Position numbers and translations under genes: made by a program. The notes beneath the pieces are model-generated. The model was not told the origin of the DNA, did not search any database, and saw nothing but the letters and a program-made list of their open reading frames with translations. Of a DNA stretch of 10,670 bases, positions 1 through 6,816 are shown in pieces. The stretch comes from JBOFOR01 sp051654865 (GTDB taxonomy: Bacteria; Bacillota; Clostridia; Peptostreptococcales; Peptostreptococcaceae). Positions within the stretch are counted from its first letter, which is position 1; every line of letters begins with the position of its first letter. The DNA is taken from NCBI GenBank assembly GCA_051654865.1, contig JBOFYV010000040.1, forward strand, positions 1 to 10,670. The letters are read 5' to 3'.

Positions 1-126
1 GCTCAAAGAAAAAGCTTAAACATAGGTGAAAATCCAATAGTAGATTTTAAAATATGTGAAGATGAAAAAGTGGTAGAAGTGTATGCATACTGCAACCTAC
101 ACGGATTATGGAAAGTAGAATTATAA
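1..126 (+). CDS. Superoxide reductase (desulfoferrodoxin family), 3' end only
   Basis: The window opens inside a reading frame that gives 41 residues and ends at TAA 124-126. The end contains YCNLHGLWK, the C-terminal signature of the superoxide reductase/desulfoferrodoxin family. There the Cys and the His three residues later are ligands of the square-pyramidal Fe(His)4Cys centre that reduces superoxide to hydrogen peroxide in the cytoplasm of anaerobes. These ligands are C31 and H34 of the visible fragment. The preceding IVDFKICEDEKVVEVYAY stretch fits the beta strands of the same domain. Whether the full protein has the N-terminal rubredoxin-like iron site (desulfoferrodoxin) or lacks it (neelaredoxin) cannot be seen. 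A strong terminator follows 22 bases after the stop, so this is the last gene of its transcript. Confidence 0.85.
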   Translation, partial: AQRKSLNIGENPIVDFKICEDEKVVEVYAYCNLHGLWKVEL

Positions 127-148
127 AATATTAACTATATAAATACAT

Positions 149-185
149 AAAATCCCCCTTAGAAATACAATCTAAGGGGGATTTT
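149..185 (+). terminator. Rho-independent terminator after superoxide reductase
   Basis: A perfect 15-bp inverted repeat (149-163 with 171-185) encloses a 7-base loop. The stem has a run of five G-C pairs flanked by A/T pairs, with AAAA on the left and TTTT on the right. The A run on the left means it could also stop transcription coming from the right. Confidence 0.9.
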
Positions 186-274
186 CATAATACTATATAA
201 TTATTATACTAAAAAGTATATAATTACATAGTATATAAACAATTGGAGAACTAAAATTCAAAGACGACGAATAG

Positions 275-414
275 AACTTTTATTTATAAATAGCCACAGA
301 GCATTAGTAGTGAAAGAGACGAGTTGCACCGACCTTGCAGCTTGTCTGCCGGAAGGAAAACTTGTCTCTTTCACTACTAATGTGGACTACGAAGGCTATC
401 TATAAAGAAAAGTT
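275..414. repeat. Nested palindromic element 1 (long two-stem hairpin with conserved apical loop)
   Basis: The outer stem pairs 275-295 with 394-414 (19 of 21 positions). An internal loop has 6 bases on the left (296-301) and 11 on the right (383-393). The inner stem pairs 302-325 with 359-382: 24 positions, all Watson-Crick except one G-T at 321/362-363 that is a G-U wobble if the plus strand is the RNA. The 33-base apical loop (326-358) can form two mini-hairpins: GCA/TGC around CCGACCT, and CC-GGAA-GG (349-356). The loop sequence matches that of the element at 10404-10564 on the opposite strand. The element fills most of the gene-free stretch 186-431 and ends 6 bases before the AGGAGG of the PAP2 gene. 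If transcription starts upstream (a TATAAT lies at 219-224, without a good -35), it would be in that gene's leader. The rest of 186-274 is AT-rich and shows nothing else. I do not recognise the family; it may be a structured RNA or a DNA hairpin repeat. Confidence 0.85.
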
Positions 415-431
415 ACCTAAAGGAGGATAAT

Positions 432-1331
432 ATGAATATTCAATTAAGCATATTACAATTTCTTCAAAGTATAAGAAATCCCATCCTAAATATATTATTT
501 TTAGGACTAACTATGAGTGCAGAAGTCCCAGTTATAGTATTATTTACAGCAATAATGTACTGGTGCATAAATAAAAAATACGGACAAAAACTACTATTCA
601 CACTAGTGGGAAATATAGCACTGAACACAGGTATAAAAGAATACGTTAAAGCCCCAAGACCTATAGGAGTACAAGGATTAGAGTCTATGAGAGTTGAAAC
701 AGCTACAGGATATTCGTTCCCAAGTGGTCACACTCAAACAGCTACTACATTCTGGGTAAGCCTTATGACTATATTTAAGAAAAATTGGCTGTACATATTA
801 GGTACAATAATGTTTTTAGGAATTGGTATATCTAGATTATATCTTGGAGTTCATTGGCCAATTGATGTATTATTTGGATGGATATTTGGTATTATTTTCA
901 CCTTAATACTTGGCAAAATATTTGATATAGTAGATGAGAATAAAAAATACTATCTTTTACTAATATTATTAATTCCATTTGTTGCTGTAGCGTTTTTATT
1001 AAACAGTGTTGATTATATAAAAATGTTAGGACTACTTACTGGTTTTGTACTTGGGTATATAGTAGAAGATAAGTTTATACAATTTAATACTGGAAATAAT
1101 AGTAATCAAAGAATTAATTTTAGTAATAAAACTAATAAAAATAATAATCTATTAAATCACATACTTAGAACTTTAATAGGTCTAGTAACTTTAGGACTAG
1201 TATATGTAGGATTAAAATATATAATGCCGTCTAATATGATAGGAGACTATATAAGATATACATTGATTGTATTTTATGCTGTAGGTATAGTTCCAGCATT
1301 ATTTAAAGTATGTAAACTAGATAGAAAATAA
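432..1331 (+). CDS. PAP2-family membrane phosphatase
   Basis: This is a 299-residue integral membrane protein of the PAP2/lipid phosphate phosphatase superfamily. These enzymes remove phosphate from lipid substrates such as phosphatidate or undecaprenyl pyrophosphate, with the active site at the outer face of the membrane. All three catalytic motifs are present: K69-x6-R76-P77, P97-S98-G99-H100 and S134-R135-x5-H141-x3-D145. H100 and H141 are the expected phosphoenzyme nucleophile and acid/base partner. The PAP2 core ends near residue 165. The remaining C-terminal part carries several more hydrophobic segments (about 172-190, 195-210, 240-262 and 272-292) split by an Asn/Lys-rich loop near 215-235, so it is longer than a minimal PAP2 protein. 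The start is set by AGGAGG at 421-426. It is probably co-transcribed with the flavoprotein gene 20 bases downstream. The substrate cannot be told from sequence. Confidence 0.9.
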   Translation: MNIQLSILQFLQSIRNPILNILFLGLTMSAEVPVIVLFTAIMYWCINKKYGQKLLFTLVGNIALNTGIKEYVKAPRPIGVQGLESMRVETATGYSFPSGHTQTATTFWVSLMTIFKKNWLYILGTIMFLGIGISRLYLGVHWPIDVLFGWIFGIIFTLILGKIFDIVDENKKYYLLLILLIPFVAVAFLLNSVDYIKMLGLLTGFVLGYIVEDKFIQFNTGNNSNQRINFSNKTNKNNNLLNHILRTLIGLVTLGLVYVGLKYIMPSNMIGDYIRYTLIVFYAVGIVPALFKVCKLDRK

Positions 1332-1351
1332 CATAAATTAGAGGTGACAAT

Positions 1352-2578
1352 TTGAAAAAAGTAGTAGTAATCGGAGCGGGTGCTGCAGGGATGGTAGCAG
1401 CAGCAACAGCAGCAAATAGAGGGTTAGATGTAACTTTATTAGAAAAAAATCATAGAGTCGGAAGAAAGTTACTAATAACAGGTAAGGGTAGATGTAATAT
1501 AACGAATGATTGTGAAATCGAAGAATTAATAGAAAATGTTCCTACTAATGGAAAGTTTTTATATAGTGCATTTTATACTTTTACAAATACAGATGTAATA
1601 GATATGTTTAATAAATATGGTGTAGCTACAAAAACTGAAAGAGGAAAAAGAGTATTCCCAGAAAGTGATAAAGCACACGATGTAGTTAATGCACTTGAAA
1701 AAATGGTAAAAAAAGAAAAAGTAAAAATAATGCTAAATGCAAAAGTAGATAAAATAGTATCTAAAAATAACAAGATCGAAAAAGTAATTTTAAATGATAA
1801 AAAAGAAATAAAGTGTGATGCAGTAATAGTTGCAACTGGAGGTATGAGTTATCCTCTAACGGGTAGTACTGGAGATGGATATAAATTTGCTATATCTCAA
1901 GGACATACAATAATAGATACGAAGCCAGCTCTAATTGGAATAGAAGTACAAGAAAAATATGTACAAGAACTAGAAAAACTATCACTTAGAAATATAGCGA
2001 TATCAGTATACAATAGTAAAAATAAAAAAGTATATGATGACTTTGGAGAGTTAGAATTTACAAAGTATGGATTAGATGGACCAACTATAAAATCAGCTAG
2101 TTGCAGAATGAAAGATACAACAAAAGAAAACTATAAAATAGTAGTGGATTTAAAGCCAGCACTAGATGAAGAAAAACTAGATAAAAGAGTACAAAAAGAC
2201 TTCCAAAAGTATACTAACAAAAAGTTTGAAAAAGCGCTAGATGACTTACTTCCTAAAAAGTTAATTCCTGTAATATTAAATTTAAGTGAAATAGATAAAG
2301 ATACTGTAGTTCATCAGATTTCTAGAGAACAAAGAAAGCATCTAGTACATTTATTAAAGAACTTAACATTTACAGTAAAAAGATACAGACCAATTGATGA
2401 AGCTATTGTTACATCAGGAGGAATAAAAGTAAGTGAAATAAATGCAAGTACAATGGAATCAAAACTAATAGAAGGATTATTCTTTGCAGGAGAAGTAATA
2501 GATGTAGATGCATACACAGGTGGTTTTAATCTGCAAATAGCATTCTCAACAGGATATTTAGCAGGATACTACTGTTAA
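1352..2578 (+). CDS. BaiN/HI0933-family FAD-dependent oxidoreductase
   Basis: This 408-residue flavoprotein belongs to the HI0933/YhiN/BaiN family, usually about 400 residues, so it is full length. The N-terminal Rossmann motif is G8-A-G10-A-A-G13, followed by an acidic residue (E31) at the end of the second strand that would bind the FAD ribose. The family signature GRKLLITGKGRCNITN is at about 37-52. ATGGMSYPLTGSTGDGY (about 161-177) and the C-terminal GLFFAGEVIDVDAYTGGFN are further FAD-site blocks of the family. A relative in bile-acid-converting clostridia (BaiN) was reported as a flavin reductase acting on 7-dehydroxylation intermediates, but this family is widespread and no other bai gene lies here, so I do not infer bile acid metabolism. 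The start is TTG at 1352, supported by GAGGTG at 1341-1346 and by the position of the Rossmann motif. No clear terminator follows. Confidence 0.9.
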   Translation: MKKVVVIGAGAAGMVAAATAANRGLDVTLLEKNHRVGRKLLITGKGRCNITNDCEIEELIENVPTNGKFLYSAFYTFTNTDVIDMFNKYGVATKTERGKRVFPESDKAHDVVNALEKMVKKEKVKIMLNAKVDKIVSKNNKIEKVILNDKKEIKCDAVIVATGGMSYPLTGSTGDGYKFAISQGHTIIDTKPALIGIEVQEKYVQELEKLSLRNIAISVYNSKNKKVYDDFGELEFTKYGLDGPTIKSASCRMKDTTKENYKIVVDLKPALDEEKLDKRVQKDFQKYTNKKFEKALDDLLPKKLIPVILNLSEIDKDTVVHQISREQRKHLVHLLKNLTFTVKRYRPIDEAIVTSGGIKVSEINASTMESKLIEGLFFAGEVIDVDAYTGGFNLQIAFSTGYLAGYYC

Positions 2579-2624
2579 TTAATAACATTGTTAATTATAT
2601 AGCAATTAAGGAAAAAGTTACCTC

Positions 2625-2656
2625 GGATTAAAATTGTTGAACTTCATATAATACTA
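2625..2656 (+). promoter_or_regulatory. Possible sigma-G-type promoter of the spore protein gene
   Basis: AATACTA at 2650-2656 matches six of seven positions of the sigma-G -10 consensus CATACTA. GGATTA at 2625-2630 matches four of six positions of the -35 consensus TGAATA. The spacer of 19 bases is a little long. Genes of this spore protein family are transcribed by sigma-G in the forespore, which is why I looked for this pattern. Confidence 0.35.
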
Positions 2657-2694
2657 TCAAGCAACAAATAATTTATGAAAGAAGGTAATCAACA

Positions 2695-2907
2695 ATGTCA
2701 AACAATAATCCAAAAGTAGTACCAGGAGCAAAACAAGCTTTAAATCAAATGAAATTAGAAATAGCTAATGAGCTTGGTATGAGTAACTATCAACAAGTTG
2801 ATAAAGGAAACCTTACTGCAAGAGAAAATGGTTATGTAGGTGGATACATGACTAAGAAATTAGTTGAAATGGCTGAGCAACAAATGGCTGGAAAGCAACA
2901 ACAATAA
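2695..2907 (+). CDS. Alpha/beta-type small acid-soluble spore protein (SASP)
   Basis: This is a 70-residue protein with the full alpha/beta SASP pattern. These proteins saturate spore DNA in the forespore and shift it towards an A-like form, giving UV and heat resistance, and are degraded at germination. LE22-I23-ANE is the site where the germination protease GPR cuts, between E22 and I23. The second conserved block, ENGYVGGYMTKKLVEMAEQQ (about 44-63), is the C-terminal DNA-binding helix region. The tail is Gln-rich. A ribosome site (GAAGG near 2680) precedes the ATG. The gene stands alone between a probable sporulation promoter and a hairpin. This is the best evidence in the window that the organism makes endospores. 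Confidence 0.95.
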   Translation: MSNNNPKVVPGAKQALNQMKLEIANELGMSNYQQVDKGNLTARENGYVGGYMTKKLVEMAEQQMAGKQQQ

Positions 2908-2936
2908 CAACTAAATATATTTAGTAGGATATATGA

Positions 2937-2965
2937 TAACCCTATAGCATTATGCTATAGGGTTA
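2937..2965 (+). terminator. Hairpin terminator after SASP gene
   Basis: A 13-bp perfect inverted repeat (2937-2949 with 2953-2965) with a 3-base loop includes three G-C pairs at its base. The T tract after it is poor (TTAAATTAATTTA), so termination may be less tight than at the other sites. An AT dinucleotide tract follows at about 2978-2993. Confidence 0.7.
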
Positions 2966-3072
2966 AATTAATTAATTTATATATATATATTATTATATTT
3001 GGTTCAAAGGGTAATAAAATTCTTAAGTATGGACACAATAAAGAAGAAATTATTACATAGGGAGTGGTAAAT

Positions 3073-3243
3073 ATGTCAACAGTAAACTTTGAAGAAATAA
3101 AAACTCAATTTATAAACGCAGATTTAGATGAAAAAATACGTATATACACAACTACAGAAGGATTATCGGTACCTCAATTTAGAGAATTATTAAAATACTA
3201 TCCAATACAATACTTATCTAAATTAGAAAAAGCACTAGGATAA
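3073..3243 (+). CDS. Small unknown protein, 56 residues
   Basis: I do not recognise this protein. The frame runs from ATG 3073 to TAA 3241 and encodes a soluble, helical-looking peptide: an acidic N-terminal half (NFEEIKTQFINADLDEKI), a short TTTEGLSVPQF middle and a LLKYYPIQYLSKLEKALG end. It has no signal peptide, membrane segment or Cys pair. A ribosome site GGAGTGG (3061-3067) lies at good distance, an in-frame TAG at 3058 limits the start, and a strong terminator follows 16 bases after the stop. These flanking signals and codon use like that of its neighbours (ATA, AGA, TTA rich) make it a credible single gene despite its size. GTG at 3064 is an alternative start but overlaps the ribosome site. 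Confidence 0.7.
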   Translation: MSTVNFEEIKTQFINADLDEKIRIYTTTEGLSVPQFRELLKYYPIQYLSKLEKALG

Positions 3244-3259
3244 TATAACTTAATATAAA

Positions 3260-3296
3260 ACATAAAAAAGAAGTCTAATGACTTCTTTTTTTATGT
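3260..3296. terminator. Bidirectional terminator between convergent genes
   Basis: AAAAAAGAAGTC (3264-3275) pairs with GACTTCTTTTTT (3280-3291) around a TAAT loop, with outer pairing ACAT/ATGT across a one-base bulge. The A run on the left and T run on the right suit termination from both sides, so it can serve the 56-residue gene and the minus-strand gene ending at 3338. A smaller hairpin GCGG-ATGTA-CCGC (3313-3325) lies between it and the minus-strand stop. Confidence 0.85.
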
Positions 3297-3337
3297 TCTT
3301 AGTCTATAAATGGCGGATGTACCGCGAGTTATAAATT

Positions 3338-3811
3338 CTAACTTGGTCTAGATTTATTTACGTAGTTATAAATTCTTTCGTTTCCTAAAGCTATAGAACC
3401 TGTATCTAAGTACTCAAGTATAATATCAACATCCTCAGAATTTAAATACTCAACAGGTATAGTTAAAGTAGAATTACTAGATGCTAATAAATTTTTTAGT
3501 TTAATCTTTTGTGGCACTGTAGGCTTTTCAGGAACTATTTTATTCTTCTTCTTTTTGCCGTTTGATAAGTTTTCATTTTGGATATTGATAAGGGTTTCTA
3601 TGTAGTCAATGTAAGATTGTTTAAAATCTTGAGTGCTTAAGGTATTCTCATCTAATATGCCACTAATAGAACCATCAGAGATGATGTTATCAGCGAAATT
3701 ATTAGCAGTTAATTTTCCTGATATGATTCCTTTCTGATATTTTCTAAGTACTTTTTTTGTATGACTATAAATTTTACTACGTGTTTCTAAATCTAGTTGC
3801 TCAATCTGCAT
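3338..3811 (-). CDS. Unknown soluble protein, 157 residues
   Basis: I do not recognise this protein. It is the only minus-strand gene in the window. The first half (about 5-82) looks helical and charged, with LTANNFADNIISDGSISGIL in the middle; then comes a lysine run (K86-K91) with a Pro/Lys-rich linker to about 105. The C-terminal part (106-157) contains VEYLNSEDVDIILEYLDTGS, which could be a small helical domain. There is no signal peptide or membrane segment. The start is placed at ATG 3809-3811: an AAGGAG lies 8 bases before it. The in-frame GTG nine bases upstream (3818-3820) overlaps the ribosome site and is unlikely to be used. It is divergent from the membrane protein gene at 3953 across 141 bases, so the two may share regulation. 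Confidence 0.8.
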   Translation of the reverse strand: MQIEQLDLETRSKIYSHTKKVLRKYQKGIISGKLTANNFADNIISDGSISGILDENTLSTQDFKQSYIDYIETLINIQNENLSNGKKKKNKIVPEKPTVPQKIKLKNLLASSNSTLTIPVEYLNSEDVDIILEYLDTGSIALGNERIYNYVNKSRPS

Positions 3812-3819
3812 AAAAAACA

Positions 3820-3825
3820 CTCCTT
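3820..3825 (-). promoter_or_regulatory. Ribosome binding site that sets the start of the minus-strand gene
   Basis: AAGGAG on the minus strand lies 8 bases before ATG 3811-3809. It overlaps the in-frame GTG at 3820-3818 and so argues for the shorter 157-residue product. Confidence 0.75.
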
Positions 3826-3849
3826 CGATAATGTAAAAACATAAGAATA

Positions 3850-3888
3850 CGCAATATGCGAAATTTTCTATATTGTTATTATTAACAA
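3850..3888. promoter_or_regulatory. Two small palindromes in the divergent intergenic region
   Basis: CGCA-ATA-TGCG (3850-3860) and TTGTTA-TTAT-TAACAA (3873-3888) are perfect inverted repeats in the middle of the gap between the divergent starts at 3811 and 3953. The position and spacing would suit operators read by a dimeric regulator. In such AT-rich DNA the second could occur by chance. No well-spaced -35/-10 pair stands out on either strand. Confidence 0.3.
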
Positions 3889-3939
3889 GTATAAAAAATA
3901 TTATAATTGTAAAAAGTAGAAATAAATGTAAAACTTAAT

Positions 3940-3944
3940 AGGAG
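3940..3944 (+). promoter_or_regulatory. Ribosome binding site that sets the start of the membrane protein gene
   Basis: AGGAG lies 8 bases before ATG 3953. The in-frame GTG at 3944 shares its last G with this site, so the ATG is the better start. Confidence 0.75.
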
Positions 3945-3952
3945 TGATAAAT

Positions 3953-4426
3953 ATGATAAATGGAATGATAAAGTTATTTTACTCAGAGGTAGTAAAAACA
4001 AAGATGAAGGGCTTATCAAATAGTAAGTATGAATTGACAGAACAAGCACAAGAATTAAGAAATGTAACTTTAAAAATAGATAGCTTATTTTTTAAACTAC
4101 TAAAGTTTCTAATAGGTGTAGTACTGTTAGGAATGGCATTTAATATTAATATTATATTTGGAATAGGGACTTTATTGGTTGAAATTGCTTATGCAATATA
4201 TAAAATAAAACTAGAAAAACAAGTATTAGAAGCTATAGATAATATAAAAAATAACATTGAAATACCTGAAATTAATATAGTAAGTGAAAAAGGAAAATCA
4301 GGTATAAATGGATTAATAATGCTATTACTAATAGGAGTGATTACTAATTTTAATTGGATTATAGTTATTAGTTTTGTGACGGTTTTTTTATTTACTATGA
4401 AAGATATATATAGTAATATTAAATAA
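3953..4426 (+). CDS. Unknown four-helix membrane protein, 157 residues
   Basis: I do not recognise a family. The sequence has a charged N-terminal part (1-45) and two hydrophobic hairpins: segments at about 47-64 and 66-84, then about 117-132 and 134-149. A charged, helical stretch (85-116) lies between the hairpins, and the tail is short. An even number of membrane segments puts both ends and the middle stretch on the same side, most likely the cytoplasm given the lysines. It lies 27 bases ahead of the GAF/SpoIIE phosphatase gene with no terminator between, so the two are probably made together. A role as membrane partner or sensor for that phosphatase is only inference from position. The start at ATG 3953 is chosen from the ribosome site rather than the upstream GTG. 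Confidence 0.8.
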   Translation: MINGMIKLFYSEVVKTKMKGLSNSKYELTEQAQELRNVTLKIDSLFFKLLKFLIGVVLLGMAFNINIIFGIGTLLVEIAYAIYKIKLEKQVLEAIDNIKNNIEIPEINIVSEKGKSGINGLIMLLLIGVITNFNWIIVISFVTVFLFTMKDIYSNIK

Positions 4427-4453
4427 AATGGAAATTTGCGGGGGAGGACTAGA

Positions 4454-6214
4454 ATGACGACCGAAAATATCAATAAAAATAAAATGAAAAGTTTAGTAGA
4501 AATCTCAACTATGATAACTAAGTCTATAGATTTCTTCACTATAAAGGACCAAATAGTTGAAAAAATGCTAGAAGTAGTCCATCCCACTAAGGCATGTGTT
4601 AACTTATTTTACAACAATAACTACGACTATGCTTACTTAGTGTGTTCTCAAACTTTAGACATCATACCAGGTCTGTTTCCGATAAATAGTGCAAGAGGTG
4701 TAAAAATAGACTTTAATGAATATCCAAAGTATATTCATCAAGCAGTAAAAGAAAAAAGGATAGTATATATAGGAGATATATTTACGGATGAAAGAGCCAA
4801 AGATGAAAGAGAACTAGCAAATAAAGAAGGATATGTAGGGAGAATAGTGTTTCCTTTGATAGTTAGTACTAATGTAATTGGGTTTATGACGTGCTTTTTA
4901 ACAAAAGATGATTTTGTAAATGATGAAGATATAGATTTTATAGCATCTGTATCATCTCTAATAAGTTTATCTATAGAAATGACAATGAAGCATAATAATA
5001 CTCAAATGTTAGTGCGTAAACTAAGAGGTGGTATAGCATCTATAAATGAAGCCACTAGAAAATTATACCTTAATAAAAATATAGGTGAATTCCTAGAGCA
5101 CTTGAGTAAACAAGCCTGCAATATAACTAATAGTAAAGAATCGTTAGTAATTATAAATCAAGAAGAACAAAAAAATAAAGTGCTGAAGTTTTATAGTAGT
5201 GAAGGTAAAAATCAGACTAATTTATATCCTCTTATGGGAGAGATATTAAAAAATGAAGCTATGGGTGCTTATACGAATGATATAAACATAAATGATAAAA
5301 TTAACGGATACATATACTATAAATTAAAAATAAAAGATGTAGTAGTTGGATGTATAGCATGTGCGAATAGCTTACACTACACAGATGATGATTTAAATAT
5401 ACTAAGTATTATGGCAAAGCAATTATCAGTTGCTATGCAGTTATACGAATACAATTTATCTGATACAAAACATAAAGTACTAGCAAATGAGCTTAGTATT
5501 TTAAATAAACAGCAAAAACTTATAATGAATGAAAGCAATATGGAATGTAAAAACGACAAAGAATTAAGTTATTATCATCAACCAGCAAAGGTAGTAGGCG
5601 GGGACTTTTACTATGCTATGAAAGTAGATGAAGAAAATGTAGTATACATAGTAGCTGATGTAATGGGTCATGGTATAGTATCAAACTATGTTGTAGCTAT
5701 GATAAAGGGTGCATTTAAAGTACTATCATATCAATATGAAAAACCTAGTGATATACTTAATAATTTAAATAAAATATTATATGATGACTTTGATAAAATG
5801 GGAGTATTTACTACATGTCTAGTAAGTAAGATGAACACTACAACTAATAAAATAACTATATCAAATGCAGGGCATTATAGCCCAATTATTATAATGGAAG
5901 ATGGTACAGTTGCGACAAGTCTAAATTGTAAAAAAGGTATACCAATAGGGATAATGGAAGATGCAGAGTATGATGACAATGAATTTGATATAAATAAATT
6001 CTCAATGGTTTGTATGTATACAGATGGTGTTTTAGAGATTAAAGGTAAGGGTAAAGAAGAATATGGAGTATCTAGATTAGAAAAGTTTATGCAAAGTAAC
6101 TATAGACTAAGAAAAGAATCTATAATTGAAAACTTAAAACTAGAACTAGAAGAATTTTCAGAAAAAGATAGCTTTGATGACGATATATTAATGGTCATGC
6201 TAAAGAATAAATAG
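4454..6214 (+). CDS. GAF-GAF-SpoIIE/PP2C-type serine phosphatase (RsbU-like)
   Basis: This is a 586-residue cytoplasmic signalling protein. Two GAF-like sensor domains lie at about 14-175 and 205-335, followed by a likely coiled coil (about 338-372) and a C-terminal SpoIIE/RsbU-type PPM phosphatase domain (about 375-586). The metal-binding acidic residues are all present: D384 in GGDFYY, D402 in ADVMGHG, D524 in YTDGVLE and the D575-D577 cluster in FDDDILMV. Such enzymes dephosphorylate STAS-domain antagonists and thereby control sigma factors or other partner-switching outputs; the GAF domains would bind a small molecule or redox cofactor. No STAS protein, anti-sigma kinase or sigma factor lies in the window, so the target is unknown. 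The start is ATG 4454, with GGGGAGG at 4441-4447; an in-frame TTG at 4436 comes before that site and is unlikely. It sits between a membrane protein and a flavoprotein gene, 8 bases before the latter. Confidence 0.92.
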   Translation: MTTENINKNKMKSLVEISTMITKSIDFFTIKDQIVEKMLEVVHPTKACVNLFYNNNYDYAYLVCSQTLDIIPGLFPINSARGVKIDFNEYPKYIHQAVKEKRIVYIGDIFTDERAKDERELANKEGYVGRIVFPLIVSTNVIGFMTCFLTKDDFVNDEDIDFIASVSSLISLSIEMTMKHNNTQMLVRKLRGGIASINEATRKLYLNKNIGEFLEHLSKQACNITNSKESLVIINQEEQKNKVLKFYSSEGKNQTNLYPLMGEILKNEAMGAYTNDININDKINGYIYYKLKIKDVVVGCIACANSLHYTDDDLNILSIMAKQLSVAMQLYEYNLSDTKHKVLANELSILNKQQKLIMNESNMECKNDKELSYYHQPAKVVGGDFYYAMKVDEENVVYIVADVMGHGIVSNYVVAMIKGAFKVLSYQYEKPSDILNNLNKILYDDFDKMGVFTTCLVSKMNTTTNKITISNAGHYSPIIIMEDGTVATSLNCKKGIPIGIMEDAEYDDNEFDINKFSMVCMYTDGVLEIKGKGKEEYGVSRLEKFMQSNYRLRKESIIENLKLELEEFSEKDSFDDDILMVMLKNK

Positions 6215-6222
6215 GGGGAAAA

Positions 6223-6816
6223 ATGTATCCAGAGATTTTAATAATAAATGGTAGTGCTAGAAAAGGCAAAAACTGCTTTAATATAAGCAGACATATAGAA
6301 GAAGAATTAACTAAAAATAACATCAGAGCAAAAGTATTTGATATCTATGATATGGATATAGAATATTGTACAGCGTGTGGTTTCTGTGAAAAAACTGGAT
6401 ACTGTAAGTTTAAAGATGATATGACTCCAATGTATGAAATGTTCAATAGGGCAAAAGGAGTAATAGTACTAAGTCCGGTATGTTTTAATTCTATATCAGC
6501 AAAAATAAAAACAGTAGTAGATAGAACACAAGCAATCTATGCAAGTAAATATATACTTAATAATTCATCAATAGACAGAAGTAAAACACGTATAGGTATG
6601 TATATTGCAGTAGGAGGAGCGCCTAGCTATGAAGATCAATATGCAGGTGGAGATATAGTAATGGACTTTTTCTTCAAGAGTATAAACAATAAGTACTTAT
6701 ACAATCTACAATTAAACAATACAGACAAAGTACCATTTATAGAAAACACAGAATTTAAAAATAAGTTACAGGAAAATATAGATAAATATATAAAGAACGT
6801 AAGAGAGCTTGATTAA
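6223..6816 (+). CDS. Flavodoxin-like NAD(P)H-dependent/iron-sulfur flavoprotein
   Basis: This 197-residue protein has the flavodoxin-like fold of the NADPH-dependent FMN reductase superfamily. NGSARKGKN (9-17) is the FMN phosphate loop. A compact cysteine motif, C49-x2-C52-x2-C55-x5-C61, follows with KDDM. SPVCFNSISAKIKTVVDR (84-101) is the second flavin-site block. The cysteine spacing matches CX2CX2CX4-7C of the archaeal iron-sulfur flavoprotein (Isf), which binds a [4Fe-4S] cluster and FMN and reduces oxygen or peroxide; whether this protein carries a cluster needs testing. Its likely role is electron transfer or reduction of an unknown cytoplasmic substrate. The gene begins 8 bases after the phosphatase gene, with AGGGGGAA as ribosome site overlapping that gene's stop, so translation is probably coupled. 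Its own stop codon lies in the loop of the following terminator. Confidence 0.88.
   Translation: MYPEILIINGSARKGKNCFNISRHIEEELTKNNIRAKVFDIYDMDIEYCTACGFCEKTGYCKFKDDMTPMYEMFNRAKGVIVLSPVCFNSISAKIKTVVDRTQAIYASKYILNNSSIDRSKTRIGMYIAVGGAPSYEDQYAGGDIVMDFFFKSINNKYLYNLQLNNTDKVPFIENTEFKNKLQENIDKYIKNVRELD

Noticed and set aside
349..358. CCGGAAGGAA in element 1 resembles the GGAA tetraloop of bacterial SRP RNA.
   Set aside because: The flanking GTCAGGT...GCAGC pattern of SRP is absent and element 2 has TGGA at the same place, so the match is local.
2609..2623. AGGAAAAAGTTACCT resembles the 3' flank of element 1 (AAAGAAAAGTTACCT at 403-417).
   Set aside because: There is no palindrome or apical loop around 2609, and a match of this size is weak in A-rich intergenic DNA.
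2978..2995. AT dinucleotide tract after the SASP gene.
   Set aside because: Short simple repeat in very AT-rich DNA, with no sign of function.
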